Assembly (NCBI RefSeq): GCF_017355985.1
Contig: NZ_JAFIQU010000003.1
Location: 533,217 to 597,216 of the forward strand
From: Arenibaculum pallidiluteum
GTDB taxonomy: Bacteria; Pseudomonadota; Alphaproteobacteria; Azospirillales; Azospirillaceae
Length of the DNA: 64,000 bases
Reading direction: 5' to 3'
Numbering within the stretch: the first letter of the stretch is position 1; each line of letters starts with the position of its first letter. This document shows positions 27,203-36,082 of the stretch, in pieces. The position numbers and the translations under genes were made by a program. The notes under the pieces are model-generated. The model worked only from the letters and a program-made list of their open reading frames with translations, did no database searches and was not told the DNA's origin.

Positions 27203-28377
27203 GTTCCAAGCCTCGCGAGCCCACGCTCGAGATCGCCGCGCAGGTCGTCGAAATCCTCGAGCCCGGCATGGACGCGGATCAGCGTCCCCGGCTCGGTCCA
27301 GCGCCGCGCCGTGCGCAGCCCGGCGAGCCTGGCGGGCAGGATCAGGCTCTCGTAGCCGCCCCAGCTGAACCCCATTCCGAAGAGCTCCATGCCGTCGAGC
27401 ATCGCTGCGACCCGCGTCTTGGACGTCTCGTGCAGCACGAAGCCGAAGAGGCCCGATGCGCCCGTGAAGTCGCGGCGCCACAGCGCATGGCCGGGGTCGT
27501 CGGGAAGGGCCGGGTACAGCACCCGCGCGACCTCGGGCCTGCCCTGGAGCCACTGCGCGAGGCGCAGTGCCGTCTCCTGGTGTCGGGCCAGGCGCACGCC
27601 CATGGTGCGCAGTCCCCGCAGGCCGAGGAACAGGTCGTCCGGCCCCGCGGCGGATCCCAGCATGATCGCGGTGCGCTTCACGGGCTCGGCAGTCTCGACG
27701 TCCCGGCACACGATGACGCCCAGCATCGCGTCCGAATGGCCGACCATGTACTTGGTCCCCGCATGGATGCTGACGTCGCAGCCATGCTCGAAGGGCTTGA
27801 AGAAGAGCGGCGTCGCCCAGGTGTTGTCGATCATCACCTTGGCGCCGCGCCGCCGCGCCGCCGCGGCGATGGCCGGCACGTCCTGGACCTCGAATGTCAG
27901 CGAGCCCGGCGCCTCCAGGTAGACGATGCGGGTGTTGTCCCTCAGCAGCGCCTCGATTCCCGCGCCGATCAGCGGGTCGTAGTACTCGACCTCGACGCCG
28001 AATTTGGTCAGCACCGCATCGCAGAACTTGCGCGTGGGGCCGTAGGCGCTGTCGGTGATCAGCACGTGGTCGCCCGCCTTGGTGAAGGCGGTCAGCGCGG
28101 TCGTGATGGCCGCGAGCCCCGACGGAACAGAGATCGCGTGGCTTCCGCCCTCGATGGCCGCGACGGCCCGCTCGAACGCCCAGGACGTCGGGGTGCCGAC
28201 GCGGCCGTAGCGGCAGACGTCGAACAGGCCCTGTTCGGCCTTCTCGAGCGCCTCGACCGTCGGGAAGAGGACCGTGGAGGCGTGGTAGACGGGGGGATTG
28301 ACGATTCCGTGATTCGCCGCCGGATCCAGTCCGGCATGGCAGAGTACGGTCGGCTCGGCCCAATCATCTCGGCTCAT
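27199..28377 (-). CDS. metC: Cystathionine beta-lyase (MetC-like PLP enzyme)
   Basis: This 392-residue Cys/Met metabolism PLP enzyme has the cofactor lysine K209 in SIHAGTKYMVGHSD. Other family signatures are SVPSGLAAITTALTAF near residue 83, IDNTWATPLFFKP near 183 and GMGFSWGGYESL near 337, the last typical of proteobacterial MetC. It splits cystathionine to homocysteine, pyruvate and ammonia in methionine synthesis. It is divergent from aapJ across 257 bases, where a 6-bp inverted repeat (28431-28436, 28446-28451) could be an operator. Confidence 0.9.
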   Translation of the reverse strand: MSRDDWAEPTVLCHAGLDPAANHGIVNPPVYHASTVLFPTVEALEKAEQGLFDVCRYGRVGTPTSWAFERAVAAIEGGSHAISVPSGLAAITTALTAFTKAGDHVLITDSAYGPTRKFCDAVLTKFGVEVEYYDPLIGAGIEALLRDNTRIVYLEAPGSLTFEVQDVPAIAAAARRRGAKVMIDNTWATPLFFKPFEHGCDVSIHAGTKYMVGHSDAMLGVIVCRDVETAEPVKRTAIMLGSAAGPDDLFLGLRGLRTMGVRLARHQETALRLAQWLQGRPEVARVLYPALPDDPGHALWRRDFTGASGLFGFVLHETSKTRVAAMLDGMELFGMGFSWGGYESLILPARLAGLRTARRWTEPGTLIRVHAGLEDFDDLRGDLERGLARLGT

Positions 28378-28634
28378 ATCTGCTGCTTTTTTGGCTGTTC
28401 GGCTACGTTGGCGGGCATATTGGCAGGCACATCCGGACCGACCAACCGGATTTGTCCCGGGGCCCGGCGGCGGTGGCCGCGAAGGTCAAATAATTGTCGC
28501 GGATACAATGGTCAGGCGGCATAGTGCCCCGACGCTTCCCCATTTTGGTACACCCCCCGGGGTCGTGCGAGGGAGGCGGACCGCCCGGGCCCCGCCCGCG
28601 GCGCAACCGACTTGGCGAAACAGGGATGGTCTCA

Positions 28635-29657
28635 ATGACGAAGAAGATTCTGCTGGCCGGTGCGGCCCTTCTGAGCCTTGGCGTTGCCAGCGCGGCGCAG
28701 GCCGGTCCGACGGTCGACGCGATCCGGCAGAAGGGCTTCATCCAGTGCGGCTCGAACACGGGCCTTGCGGGCTTCGGCAACCCCGACAGCGCCGGCAACT
28801 GGAAGGGGCTCGACGTCGACTATTGCCGCGCCTACGCAGCCGCCGTCCTCGGCGACGCCAGCAAGGTCCGCTTCACCCCGCTTTCAGCCCAGCAGCGTTT
28901 CACCGCCCTGCAGTCGGGCGAGGTCGACGTCCTGGCCCGTAACACCACTGCGACGCTCACCCGCGACACCTCTCTGGGTCTCGAGTTCGCGCCGGTGAAC
29001 TTCTATGACGGCCAGGGCTTCATGGTTCAGAAGTCCCTCAACGTCACCTCGGCCAAGCAGCTCGCCGGCGCCACAGTCTGCGTGCAGCCCGGCACCACGA
29101 CCGAGCTGAACCTCGCCGACTTCTTCCGCGCGAACAACATGCAGTTCACGCCGGTCGTGATCGAGAGCCAGGACGAGGTCGTCTCGGCCTACTTCTCCGG
29201 CCGCTGCGACGTCTACACGACGGACGCTTCGGGCCTCGCCGGCACTCGCGCCTCGGTCGCGCCGAAGCCCGAGGACCACGTGATCCTGCCCGAGCTGATC
29301 TCGAAGGAGCCCCTGGCCCCGGCGGTCCGTCAGGGCGATCCGCAGTGGAAGGACATCGTGACCTGGGTCCACTACGCGATGCTCGAGGCCGAGGAGAAGG
29401 GCATCACGCAGGCGAACGTCGACCAGATGATGACGAGCGCGGATCCGACCGTGCAGCGCATCCTCGGCGTCACGGGCGAGATGGGCAAGGCGCTCGGGCT
29501 CGACAACAAGTGGGCCTACAACGTGATCAAGGCCGTCGGCAACTACGGCGAGGTCTTCGAGCGCAACGTCGGCGCCCAGACCCCGCTCCGCCTGGAGCGC
29601 GGCCTGAACGCGCTGTGGACCAAGGGCGGCCTGCAGTACGGCCAGCCGGTCCGCTGA
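28635..29657 (+). CDS. aapJ: Amino acid ABC transporter binding protein (AapJ-like)
   Basis: This 340-residue periplasmic receptor has a signal peptide ending near SAAQAG and the AapJ start VDAIRQKGFIQCGSNTGLAGF. Further family segments include FTALQSGEVDVLARNTTATL. With the three genes downstream it forms the general L-amino acid importer described in Rhizobium. ATG 28635 is chosen because AGGG lies 9 bases upstream; an ATG three codons earlier overlaps that site. The gene is followed by a strong hairpin before the permease genes, which should favour higher binding-protein output. Confidence 0.93.
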   Translation: MTKKILLAGAALLSLGVASAAQAGPTVDAIRQKGFIQCGSNTGLAGFGNPDSAGNWKGLDVDYCRAYAAAVLGDASKVRFTPLSAQQRFTALQSGEVDVLARNTTATLTRDTSLGLEFAPVNFYDGQGFMVQKSLNVTSAKQLAGATVCVQPGTTTELNLADFFRANNMQFTPVVIESQDEVVSAYFSGRCDVYTTDASGLAGTRASVAPKPEDHVILPELISKEPLAPAVRQGDPQWKDIVTWVHYAMLEAEEKGITQANVDQMMTSADPTVQRILGVTGEMGKALGLDNKWAYNVIKAVGNYGEVFERNVGAQTPLRLERGLNALWTKGGLQYGQPVR

Positions 29658-29663
29658 TCGGCA

Positions 29664-29698
29664 GGAAGGGGCCGGCGGCCAGTCCGCCGGCCCCTTCC
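29664..29698 (+). terminator. 15-bp hairpin between aapJ and aapQ
   Basis: A perfect 15-bp stem (29664-29678 with 29684-29698) has a 5-base loop and is followed by GTTTC. It starts 7 bases after the aapJ stop. It is probably a partial terminator or 3' stabiliser that lowers permease relative to binding-protein expression. Confidence 0.75.
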
Positions 29699-29746
29699 GT
29701 TTCATAGCCAGCGCTAATTCCTGTCGGTCACCGGAGGAAGAGAGAC

Positions 29747-30940
29747 TTGGCCATCGACGTCCGACGAGAAGTGCCGGCGCCGCGGGCGCGCGGCTCGTTC
29801 CTTAGCGACCCCAAGTTCCGCTCCGTCCTGTATCAGGTCCTCGTGGTCGGGGGCGTGATCCTGGTCGGCTGGTACCTCGTCAACAACACGCTCTCGAACC
29901 TGGCGCGCCAGAACATCGCGACGGGCTTCGGCTTTCTCGGCCGGGAGAGCAGTTTCGCCATCGGCGAGCACATGATCTCCTACTCGGCCGCAGACAGCTA
30001 CGGCCGGGCGATCCTCGTCGGCATCCTGAACACGATCAAGGTCTCGTTGCTGGGGATCGTGGCCGCGACCGTGCTGGGCACGATCGTCGGCATCGCCCGG
30101 CTCTCCAGCAACTGGCTGGTCAGGAAGCTGGCGTTGGTCTACGTGGAAGCGCTCAGGAACGTGCCGCTGCTGCTGCAGCTCTTCCTGTGGTACGCGGTGA
30201 TCACCGAAAGCCTCCCGGGGCCGCGCCAGGCGCTGCAGCCGGTCGAAGGCGTGTTCCTGTCGAACCGGGGCTTCAAGATCCCGACCCCTTCGGACCACCC
30301 GGCCTGGGACGCGGCGTTGCTGGCCTTCCTGCTGGCGCTGGTGATCAGCTGGATCGTCCAGCGGCGTTCGGCGGCGCTGCAGGCACGCACGGGACGGCGC
30401 CTGCCCGTCGGCATCATCACGGCGGGCCTGGTCATCGGCCTGCCCTTGCTGACCTGGGGCGGCTTCGGCGCGCCGCTGGTCTTCGACGTGCCGCGGCTCC
30501 AGGGCTTCAACTTCGTGGGCGGCGCCACGCTGACCCCCGAGTTCGCGGCCATGCTGATCGGGCTGACGACCTATACGGCGGCCTTTATCGCAGAGATCGT
30601 GCGCTCGGGAATCCAGGCGGTGAGCTGGGGCCAGACCGAGGCCGCATCGGCGCTCGGACTGCGTCCCGGACTGACCCTGCGTCTGGTGGTGCTGCCCCAG
30701 GCCCTGCGCGTGATCATTCCGCCGCTGACCTCGCAGTACCTGAACCTGACGAAGAACTCATCGCTGGCCGTTGCGATCGGTTATGCCGATCTCGTCTCGG
30801 TGCTGAACACTTCGATCAACCAGACGGGTCAGGCCATCGAGGGCGTCGCCCTGATCATGGCCTGCTTCCTGACGATCAGCCTGGGCATCTCGATCTTCAT
30901 GAACTGGTACAACAAGCGCATCGCATTGGTGGAGCGCTGA
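29747..30940 (+). CDS. aapQ: Amino acid ABC transporter permease (AapQ-like)
   Basis: This 397-residue inner-membrane permease has the HisMQ-type domain, split by a long insertion as in AapQ/BztB. The first span is near residue 28 and the EAA coupling loop is EAASALGLRPGLTLRLVVLP near residue 303. It pairs with AapM. It starts at TTG 29747 with the excellent site GGAGGAAG 8 bases before it; no ATG is available nearby. The stop is 3 bases before the aapM start. Confidence 0.92.
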   Translation: MAIDVRREVPAPRARGSFLSDPKFRSVLYQVLVVGGVILVGWYLVNNTLSNLARQNIATGFGFLGRESSFAIGEHMISYSAADSYGRAILVGILNTIKVSLLGIVAATVLGTIVGIARLSSNWLVRKLALVYVEALRNVPLLLQLFLWYAVITESLPGPRQALQPVEGVFLSNRGFKIPTPSDHPAWDAALLAFLLALVISWIVQRRSAALQARTGRRLPVGIITAGLVIGLPLLTWGGFGAPLVFDVPRLQGFNFVGGATLTPEFAAMLIGLTTYTAAFIAEIVRSGIQAVSWGQTEAASALGLRPGLTLRLVVLPQALRVIIPPLTSQYLNLTKNSSLAVAIGYADLVSVLNTSINQTGQAIEGVALIMACFLTISLGISIFMNWYNKRIALVER

Positions 30941-30943
30941 GCC

Positions 30944-32050
30944 ATGGCTGAGACCGGTACCGCCCCCGGCGCGACTCCCGTCGCCCGCCCACCCGCGCTC
31001 GCCGTCGGCCCGCTGGGCTGGCTGCGCACCAACCTCTTCTCGTCCTGGGGCAACACGCTCCTGACGCTGCTGATCCTGTGGGGTCTCTGGCGCGTGGTCC
31101 CGCCGCTCTTCGACTGGCTCGTCACCTCGTCGCTGGTGAACGTGGCGTCGTCGCAGGAATGCCGCGGCGCCGGCGGGGCCTGCTGGGCCTTCGTCGCCGA
31201 GAAGTGGCGCTTCATCATCTTCGGCACCTATCCCGCGGACGAGCAGTGGCGCCCGTCCCTCGCGGTGGCGCTCATCATCGGCATGATGCTGTTCTCGACC
31301 TGGCGCGGGGCGTGGCGGCCGTGGCTTGGCCTGGTCTGGCTCGGCGGGACGGCAGTCGTGCTGGCGCTGCTCTGGGGCGGCTTCCTCGGCATGACCTATG
31401 TCTCGAACGAGCTCTGGGGCGGGCTGCCGCTGACGTTGCTGCTGACAGTGATCGGGCTGGGCGCGGCCTTCCCGCTGGCGGTGCTGCTGGCCCTCGGCCG
31501 GCGCTCCGACCTGCCGGCGGTCAAGGCCATCTGCGTGGGATTCATCGAGCTCGTGCGCGGCGTGCCGCTGATCTCGATCCTGTTCATGGCCTCGGTGATG
31601 TTTCCGCTGTTCATGCCGGCGGGCGTCACCGTCGACAAGCTGCTGCGCGCGCAGATCGGCCTGATCCTGTTCGCCGCCGCCTATCAGGCGGAGGTCGTGC
31701 GCGGCGGCCTGCAGGCGATCCCCAAGGGGCAGTACGAGGCCGCGGACAGCCTGGGCCTGTCCTACTGGCAGAAGATGCGCAAGATCATCCTGCCGCAGGC
31801 GCTGGCCCTGGTCATCCCGCCGATGGTCAACACCTTCATCTCGTTCCTGAAGGACACCTCGCTGGTCATCATCATCGGCCTCTTCGACCTGCTCAGCGCC
31901 GCCAAGGCGGCGCTGACCGACCCCGCCTGGCGCGGCTTCTACAAGGAGGCCTACCTGTTCGCGGGGCTGATCTACTTCTTCTTCTGCTTCTTCATGTCGC
32001 GCTACAGCCAGCGCCTCGAGGTCGAGCTGAACCGCTCGCGCCGGCGCTGA
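30944..32050 (+). CDS. aapM: Amino acid ABC transporter permease (AapM-like)
   Basis: This 368-residue partner permease has an N-terminal pair of spans with a periplasmic cysteine pair ([11 protein letters not shown], near residues 69-77), then the core domain with [21 protein letters not shown]. The EAA loop is [20 protein letters not shown] near residue 263. It forms the heterodimeric channel with AapQ. The short spacing on both sides (3 and 13 bases) shows a single operon. Confidence 0.92.
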   Translation: MAETGTAPGATPVARPPALAVGPLGWLRTNLFSSWGNTLLTLLILWGLWRVVPPLFDWLVTSSLVNVASSQECRGAGGACWAFVAEKWRFIIFGTYPADEQWRPSLAVALIIGMMLFSTWRGAWRPWLGLVWLGGTAVVLALLWGGFLGMTYVSNELWGGLPLTLLLTVIGLGAAFPLAVLLALGRRSDLPAVKAICVGFIELVRGVPLISILFMASVMFPLFMPAGVTVDKLLRAQIGLILFAAAYQAEVVRGGLQAIPKGQYEAADSLGLSYWQKMRKIILPQALALVIPPMVNTFISFLKDTSLVIIIGLFDLLSAAKAALTDPAWRGFYKEAYLFAGLIYFFFCFFMSRYSQRLEVELNRSRRR

Positions 32051-32063
32051 GGGAGACGAACAG

Positions 32064-32831
32064 ATGACGGGCGTTCAGCACCAGGCCCCGGACACCCAGG
32101 TGGCCATCGAGCTGCGGGGCGTGAACAAGTGGTACGGCGAGTTCCACGTCCTGCGGAACATCGACCTGACGGTCCATCGCGGCGAGCGGATCGTGATCTG
32201 CGGCCCCTCGGGTTCCGGCAAGTCGACCATGATCCGCTGCATCAACCGCCTCGAGGAGCACCAGCAGGGCCGGATCGTCGTGGACGGGGTCGAGCTGACC
32301 TCGAACCTGAAGGACATCGACGCGGTGCGCCGCGACGTCGGCATGGTGTTCCAGTCATTCAACCTGTTCCCGCACCTGACCGTGCTTGAGAACTGCACCC
32401 TCGCGCCGATCTGGGTGAAGAAGATGCCCAAGGCCGAGGCCGAGCGCGTCGCCATGCGCTACCTGGAGCGCGTGCGCATCCCCGAGCAGGCCAACAAGTA
32501 TCCGGGCCAGCTCTCGGGCGGGCAGCAGCAGCGCGTCGCGATCGCGCGCTCGCTGTGCATGAGCCCGAAGATCATGCTGTTCGACGAGCCCACCTCCGCG
32601 CTCGACCCCGAGATGGTGAAGGAGGTGCTCGACACCATGGTGTCGCTCGCCCAGGAGGGCATGACCATGCTGTGCGTGACGCACGAGATGGGCTTTGCGC
32701 GCCAGGTGGCGGACCGGGTGATCTTCATGGACCGCGGCGAGATCGTCGAGCAGGCGCCGCCGCAGGAGTTCTTCGCGAACCCGCGCTCGGAACGGACCCG
32801 GCTGTTCCTGTCGCAGATCCTCGGCCACTGA
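32064..32831 (+). CDS. aapP: Amino acid ABC transporter ATPase (AapP-like)
   Basis: This 255-residue ATPase drives the Aap importer. Walker A is GPSGSGKST near residue 50, the signature is [13 protein letters not shown] near 151, and Walker B is [14 protein letters not shown] near 171, followed by the switch histidine in CVTHEMGFA. It is the last gene of the operon; a 14-bp hairpin lies 10 bases after the stop. Confidence 0.95.
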   Translation: MTGVQHQAPDTQVAIELRGVNKWYGEFHVLRNIDLTVHRGERIVICGPSGSGKSTMIRCINRLEEHQQGRIVVDGVELTSNLKDIDAVRRDVGMVFQSFNLFPHLTVLENCTLAPIWVKKMPKAEAERVAMRYLERVRIPEQANKYPGQLSGGQQQRVAIARSLCMSPKIMLFDEPTSALDPEMVKEVLDTMVSLAQEGMTMLCVTHEMGFARQVADRVIFMDRGEIVEQAPPQEFFANPRSERTRLFLSQILGH

Positions 32832-32841
32832 GCCCCGAAGA

Positions 32842-32872
32842 CGCGGGCGGAGCCCTCAGGGCTCCGTCCGCG
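32842..32872. terminator. Bidirectional hairpin with the GNAT stop codon in its loop
   Basis: A 14-bp stem (32842-32855 with 32859-32872, one G-T pair) has a 3-base loop, and the loop is exactly the stop codon of the convergent acetyltransferase gene. The 3' arm is coding sequence of that gene. It can terminate both the aap and cysK operons. Confidence 0.65.
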
Positions 32873-33470
32873 CCAAGGCGATCTGGGGCGCGGCGCTCCG
32901 CGGCATTTGGCCCGTCAGGCGCGGATCCTCGACGAACTCGGTGACCTGGCGGACCGGCATGAAGCCGGCGCGCTGGTACATCGTCAGCGCCTTCGGATGA
33001 TCGAAGCTGCACGTGTTCACGGTCAGGCGCGTGCACTGGCCGGCCCAGGCGGCGTCCACCGCCCAGTCCAGGAACCAGGGCCCCAGCTTCTGCCCGATGA
33101 AGTCGGGGATCAGCCCGAAATAGGCGAGATCGACTGCGGCGCCGCGCCGGTCGAGCTCCGCGAAGCCCGCGGGAACGCCCGCCTTGTAGAGCACGTAGAC
33201 CTCGACGCGGGGATCCTGCACCGTCGCGGCCACGGCGGCCGCATCCATGCGCCGGCGGTCCGCCCAGAGCCATCTCTCGCCGACGGTGTCGTAGAGGTAG
33301 CGGTAGAATGACACGGTGGGGCGCTCGGCCCGCAGCAGCGCCAGCCGCTCCGCCGGCGGCCGGAGCGGACGGACGCGATCCGGCTTCGCGGCCATCTCCA
33401 GGAAGGTGACGACCTTGCGGAGCTGCCCCGTGGGGGCGTCGCGCACGATGCGGAGGTCGGGCGGCTGCAT
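32856..33470 (-). CDS. GNAT family N-acetyltransferase
   Basis: This 204-residue protein has a GNAT fold in its second half. A beta-strand VEVYVLYKAGVPAGFAELD is followed by the acetyl-CoA loop region FIGQKLGPWFLDWAVDAAW and a C-terminal strand NTCSFDHPKALTMYQRAGF, typical of motif B. The substrate is unknown. The start ATG 33470 overlaps the stop of the sulfurtransferase gene (ATGA). It is the last gene of the cysK operon, and its end forms part of the shared terminator. Confidence 0.87.
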   Translation of the reverse strand: MQPPDLRIVRDAPTGQLRKVVTFLEMAAKPDRVRPLRPPAERLALLRAERPTVSFYRYLYDTVGERWLWADRRRMDAAAVAATVQDPRVEVYVLYKAGVPAGFAELDRRGAAVDLAYFGLIPDFIGQKLGPWFLDWAVDAAWAGQCTRLTVNTCSFDHPKALTMYQRAGFMPVRQVTEFVEDPRLTGQMPRSAAPQIALARTEP

Positions 33471-34336
33471 CACGTGCGGGCCGGGCCGGTCTCGACCGGT
33501 AGGTCCTCCCGAAGGCCCCATTCCGCCCAGGAGCCGTCGTAGACCGCCACATCCTCGCGGCCGAGGAGATGCAGCGCCAGAGCCACGACGGCCGCCGTCA
33601 CACCGCTGCCGCAGGATGCCACCACCGGGCGCGCGGGATCGATGCCGGCGGCCTCCACGCGGGCGCGCAGCGCCTCCGCAGGAAGGAAGGTCTTGGTGAC
33701 GGGGTCGAGCAGCTCGGTATAGGGCAGGCTCAGTGCCCCGGGGATATGGCCGGGCCGCCGTCCCGGCCAAATCTCCGGCTCCTCCCCGGTGAAGCGTCCG
33801 GACGCACGCGCGTCCACGACCTGCTCGCGCCTGGTTTCGATATTGGCGAGGAGCTGCGCCGCGCTGCGAACCCTGGCCGGCTCGAACCGGGCCGTGAAGC
33901 CACGCTCCCGCGGTTGCGCGGGGCCCGCTTCCGTCGGCCGGCCCTCGGCGAGCCATTTCGGCAGCCCGCCATCCAGGACCGCCACGTCGTGATGGCCGAA
34001 GACCCGCAGGCTCCACCAAACCCGCGCCGCCGACATCATGCCGTGGCTGTCGTAGACGACGACGCGCACGCCGTCGCCGAGCCCCAGCGCGCCGACGCTC
34101 GCGGCGAAGCCCTCGGGCGATGGCAGCATGTGGGGCAGGGGATTCGAGCGATCGCTGATGGCGTCGATGTCGAAGAAGACGGCGCCAGGGATGTGTCGCG
34201 CCTCGAACTCGGCGCGGGGATCGCGCTTCATGGCGGGCAGCGTGTAGGTACCGTCGACGATCCGGACCGAGGGATCGTCGAGATGCGCCGCCAGCCATTC
34301 GGTGCTCACCAGCGCGTCGGCATTGGCGTAGGGCAT
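33470..34336 (-). CDS. sseA: 3-mercaptopyruvate sulfurtransferase (two rhodanese domains)
   Basis: This 288-residue enzyme consists of two rhodanese domains. The first is inactive and structural (starting VSTEWLAAHLDDPSVRIVDG). The second carries the catalytic loop ASCGSGVTA with Cys near residue 241. The CG-S/T-G-V-T loop marks mercaptopyruvate rather than thiosulfate sulfurtransferases. It transfers sulfur from 3-mercaptopyruvate, a cysteine transamination product, to thiol or cyanide acceptors. Its place downstream of cysK fits cysteine/sulfur metabolism. A 21-base gap separates it from the alaX gene. Confidence 0.92.
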   Translation of the reverse strand: MPYANADALVSTEWLAAHLDDPSVRIVDGTYTLPAMKRDPRAEFEARHIPGAVFFDIDAISDRSNPLPHMLPSPEGFAASVGALGLGDGVRVVVYDSHGMMSAARVWWSLRVFGHHDVAVLDGGLPKWLAEGRPTEAGPAQPRERGFTARFEPARVRSAAQLLANIETRREQVVDARASGRFTGEEPEIWPGRRPGHIPGALSLPYTELLDPVTKTFLPAEALRARVEAAGIDPARPVVASCGSGVTAAVVALALHLLGREDVAVYDGSWAEWGLREDLPVETGPART

Positions 34337-34357
34337 GGTGACGTTCTCCTCGGGATC

Positions 34358-35062
34358 TCAGCTGGCGAAGGCGATGACGATACGCTGGTTCTGGCGCCCC
34401 TTGTTCTCGATCTTCACGACCTCGACGCGCCCGATCTCCGCAGTCCGCGCCACATGGGTCCCACCGCAGGGCTGCAGATCCACGCCTTCGATCTCCACCA
34501 GCCGGACCCGGCCGCTTCCGGTGGGCGGCTTCACCGACATGGTGCGGACGAGCTCCGGCCGGGAGGCGAGCTCCTCGTCGCTGATCCAGCGCGTGCGGAC
34601 GGGATGGTCACCGGCCGCGAGCTCGTTGAGCCGCGCCGTGATGGCATCCTTGTCGAGGCTGCCCGGAGGCACGGCGAAATCGAGCCGACTGCGCTCGGCG
34701 CCGATCTGCCCGCCCGTCACGCTGCCGGGGACGACGGCGCACAGGAGGTGCAGGCAGGTATGCATGCGCATGTGCGCGCTGCGCCTTGCCCAGTCGATCT
34801 CCGCCTCGACCTCGGTGCCGGGGGCGGGAAGGGGGCCGTCACCCGCCGGGAGGTGAAGCACCTCGTCGGGCGCTGCGCCCTTCACGGCCTCGCGGATCGC
34901 GAGCTCGCCGCCGGCCCAGCGCAGGGCGCCGGCATCGCCGGGCTGACCGCCGCCGGTGGGATAGAAGACCGTCGCATCGAGACGGATCCCCTCGGGCCCG
35001 CTCGACAACACGCGAGCCGTGCACCGCCGGGCGTAGGCATCCTCGCGGAAGATCGGGGTCAT
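34358..35062 (-). CDS. alaX: AlaX-like trans-editing alanyl-tRNA deacylase
   Basis: This 234-residue protein is a free-standing homologue of the AlaRS editing domain. It has the barrel segment VFYPTGGGQPGD near residue 40, the zinc histidines in HMRMHTCLHLL near residues 97-105 and the second metal motif CGGTHV near residue 202. AlaX proteins hydrolyse Ser- or Gly-tRNA-Ala. Start ATG 35062 overlaps the cysK stop (ATGA), so its synthesis is coupled to cysteine synthase, an uncommon pairing for a tRNA quality-control enzyme. Confidence 0.9.
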   Translation of the reverse strand: MTPIFREDAYARRCTARVLSSGPEGIRLDATVFYPTGGGQPGDAGALRWAGGELAIREAVKGAAPDEVLHLPAGDGPLPAPGTEVEAEIDWARRSAHMRMHTCLHLLCAVVPGSVTGGQIGAERSRLDFAVPPGSLDKDAITARLNELAAGDHPVRTRWISDEELASRPELVRTMSVKPPTGSGRVRLVEIEGVDLQPCGGTHVARTAEIGRVEVVKIENKGRQNQRIVIAFAS

Positions 35063-36072
35063 CCCGCGCCTCCGTCGAGCCATGTGGGCACCGGCAGCCC
35101 CTTCTCACGCAGGAAGTCGGGATTGAAGAGCTTGGACTGGTAGCGCGTCCCGGAATCGCACAGGACCGTCGCGATCCGGTGCCCGGGACCGAGTTCGCGG
35201 GCCAGCTTGATGGCAGCCATCACGTTGATGCCGGAAGACCCGCCGAGCACCAGCCCCTCTTCCCGCAGCAACGAGAAGATCAGCGGCAGCGCCTCCTCGT
35301 CGGTGACGCGCAGCCAGCCGTCGATCGGCGCGCCTTCGAGGTTCCTGGTGACGCGGCCCTGGCCGATGCCCTCGGTGATGGAATTGCCCTCGGCCTTCAG
35401 CTCGCCCTTGTCGTACCAGTTGAAGAGCGCCGAGCCCATCGGATCGGCCAGCACGATCCGGATCGAGGGATCCCGCTCCTTCAGGGCGAGCCCCACGCCC
35501 GCGAGCGTCCCGCCCGTCCCGACCGAGCAGGTGAAGGCGTCCAGCCGCCCGCCGGACTGCTCCCAGATCTCGGCGCCGGTGGTGGCACGATGGCCCTCGC
35601 GGTTCGCGAGATTGTCGAACTGGTTCGCCCAGATGGCGCCGTTGGGCTCGCTCTCCGCCAGTTCCTGAGCGATGCGCTCGCTGACGCGGACGTAGTTTCC
35701 AGGATTTGAATATGGAACCGCGGGCACCAGGCGCAGCTCCGCCCCGCACAGGCGGAGCATGTCCTTCTTCTCCTGGCTCTGGGTCTCCGGCATCACGATG
35801 ACGGTGCGGTAGCCCAGCGCGTTGGCGACAAGCGCGAGCCCGATGCCCGTATTGCCCGCGGTGCCCTCGACGATGACGCCACCCGGGCGCAGCAGGCCCA
35901 TTCGCTCCGCATCCCTGACGATCGCCAGCGCCGCACGGTCCTTCACGGATCCGCCGGGGTTCAGGAACTCGGCCTTGCCGAGGATGTCGCAGCCCGTCAG
36001 GCGCGACGGGCCTTCGAGCCGGATGAGGGGCGTGCCCCCGATCGCTCCGATGAAACCGTCCCGGAATTCCAA
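35059..36072 (-). CDS. cysK: Cysteine synthase family PLP enzyme
   Basis: This 337-residue fold-type II PLP enzyme has Lys44 in NPGGSVKDR, the phosphate-like GTAGNTGIGL loop and the substrate loop SVGTGGTLAG. Relatives make cysteine from O-acetylserine and sulfide, or cleave cystathionine when acting as CBS-like forms; the short N-terminus favours CysK. It starts at TTG 36072 behind the strong site AGGAGG at 7 bases. It heads the operon cysK-alaX-sseA-GNAT. A tandem repeat with two dyads lies just upstream of the ribosome binding site and may control the operon. Confidence 0.9.
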   Translation of the reverse strand: MEFRDGFIGAIGGTPLIRLEGPSRLTGCDILGKAEFLNPGGSVKDRAALAIVRDAERMGLLRPGGVIVEGTAGNTGIGLALVANALGYRTVIVMPETQSQEKKDMLRLCGAELRLVPAVPYSNPGNYVRVSERIAQELAESEPNGAIWANQFDNLANREGHRATTGAEIWEQSGGRLDAFTCSVGTGGTLAGVGLALKERDPSIRIVLADPMGSALFNWYDKGELKAEGNSITEGIGQGRVTRNLEGAPIDGWLRVTDEEALPLIFSLLREEGLVLGGSSGINVMAAIKLARELGPGHRIATVLCDSGTRYQSKLFNPDFLREKGLPVPTWLDGGAG

Positions 36073-36082
36073 GACTTCCTCC

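Noticed and set aside
28378..28460. Possible SAM-II riboswitch upstream of the metC-like gene
   Set aside because: A short A-run precedes the start, but the conserved pseudoknot elements of SAM-II are not found; only a 6-bp inverted repeat is present.
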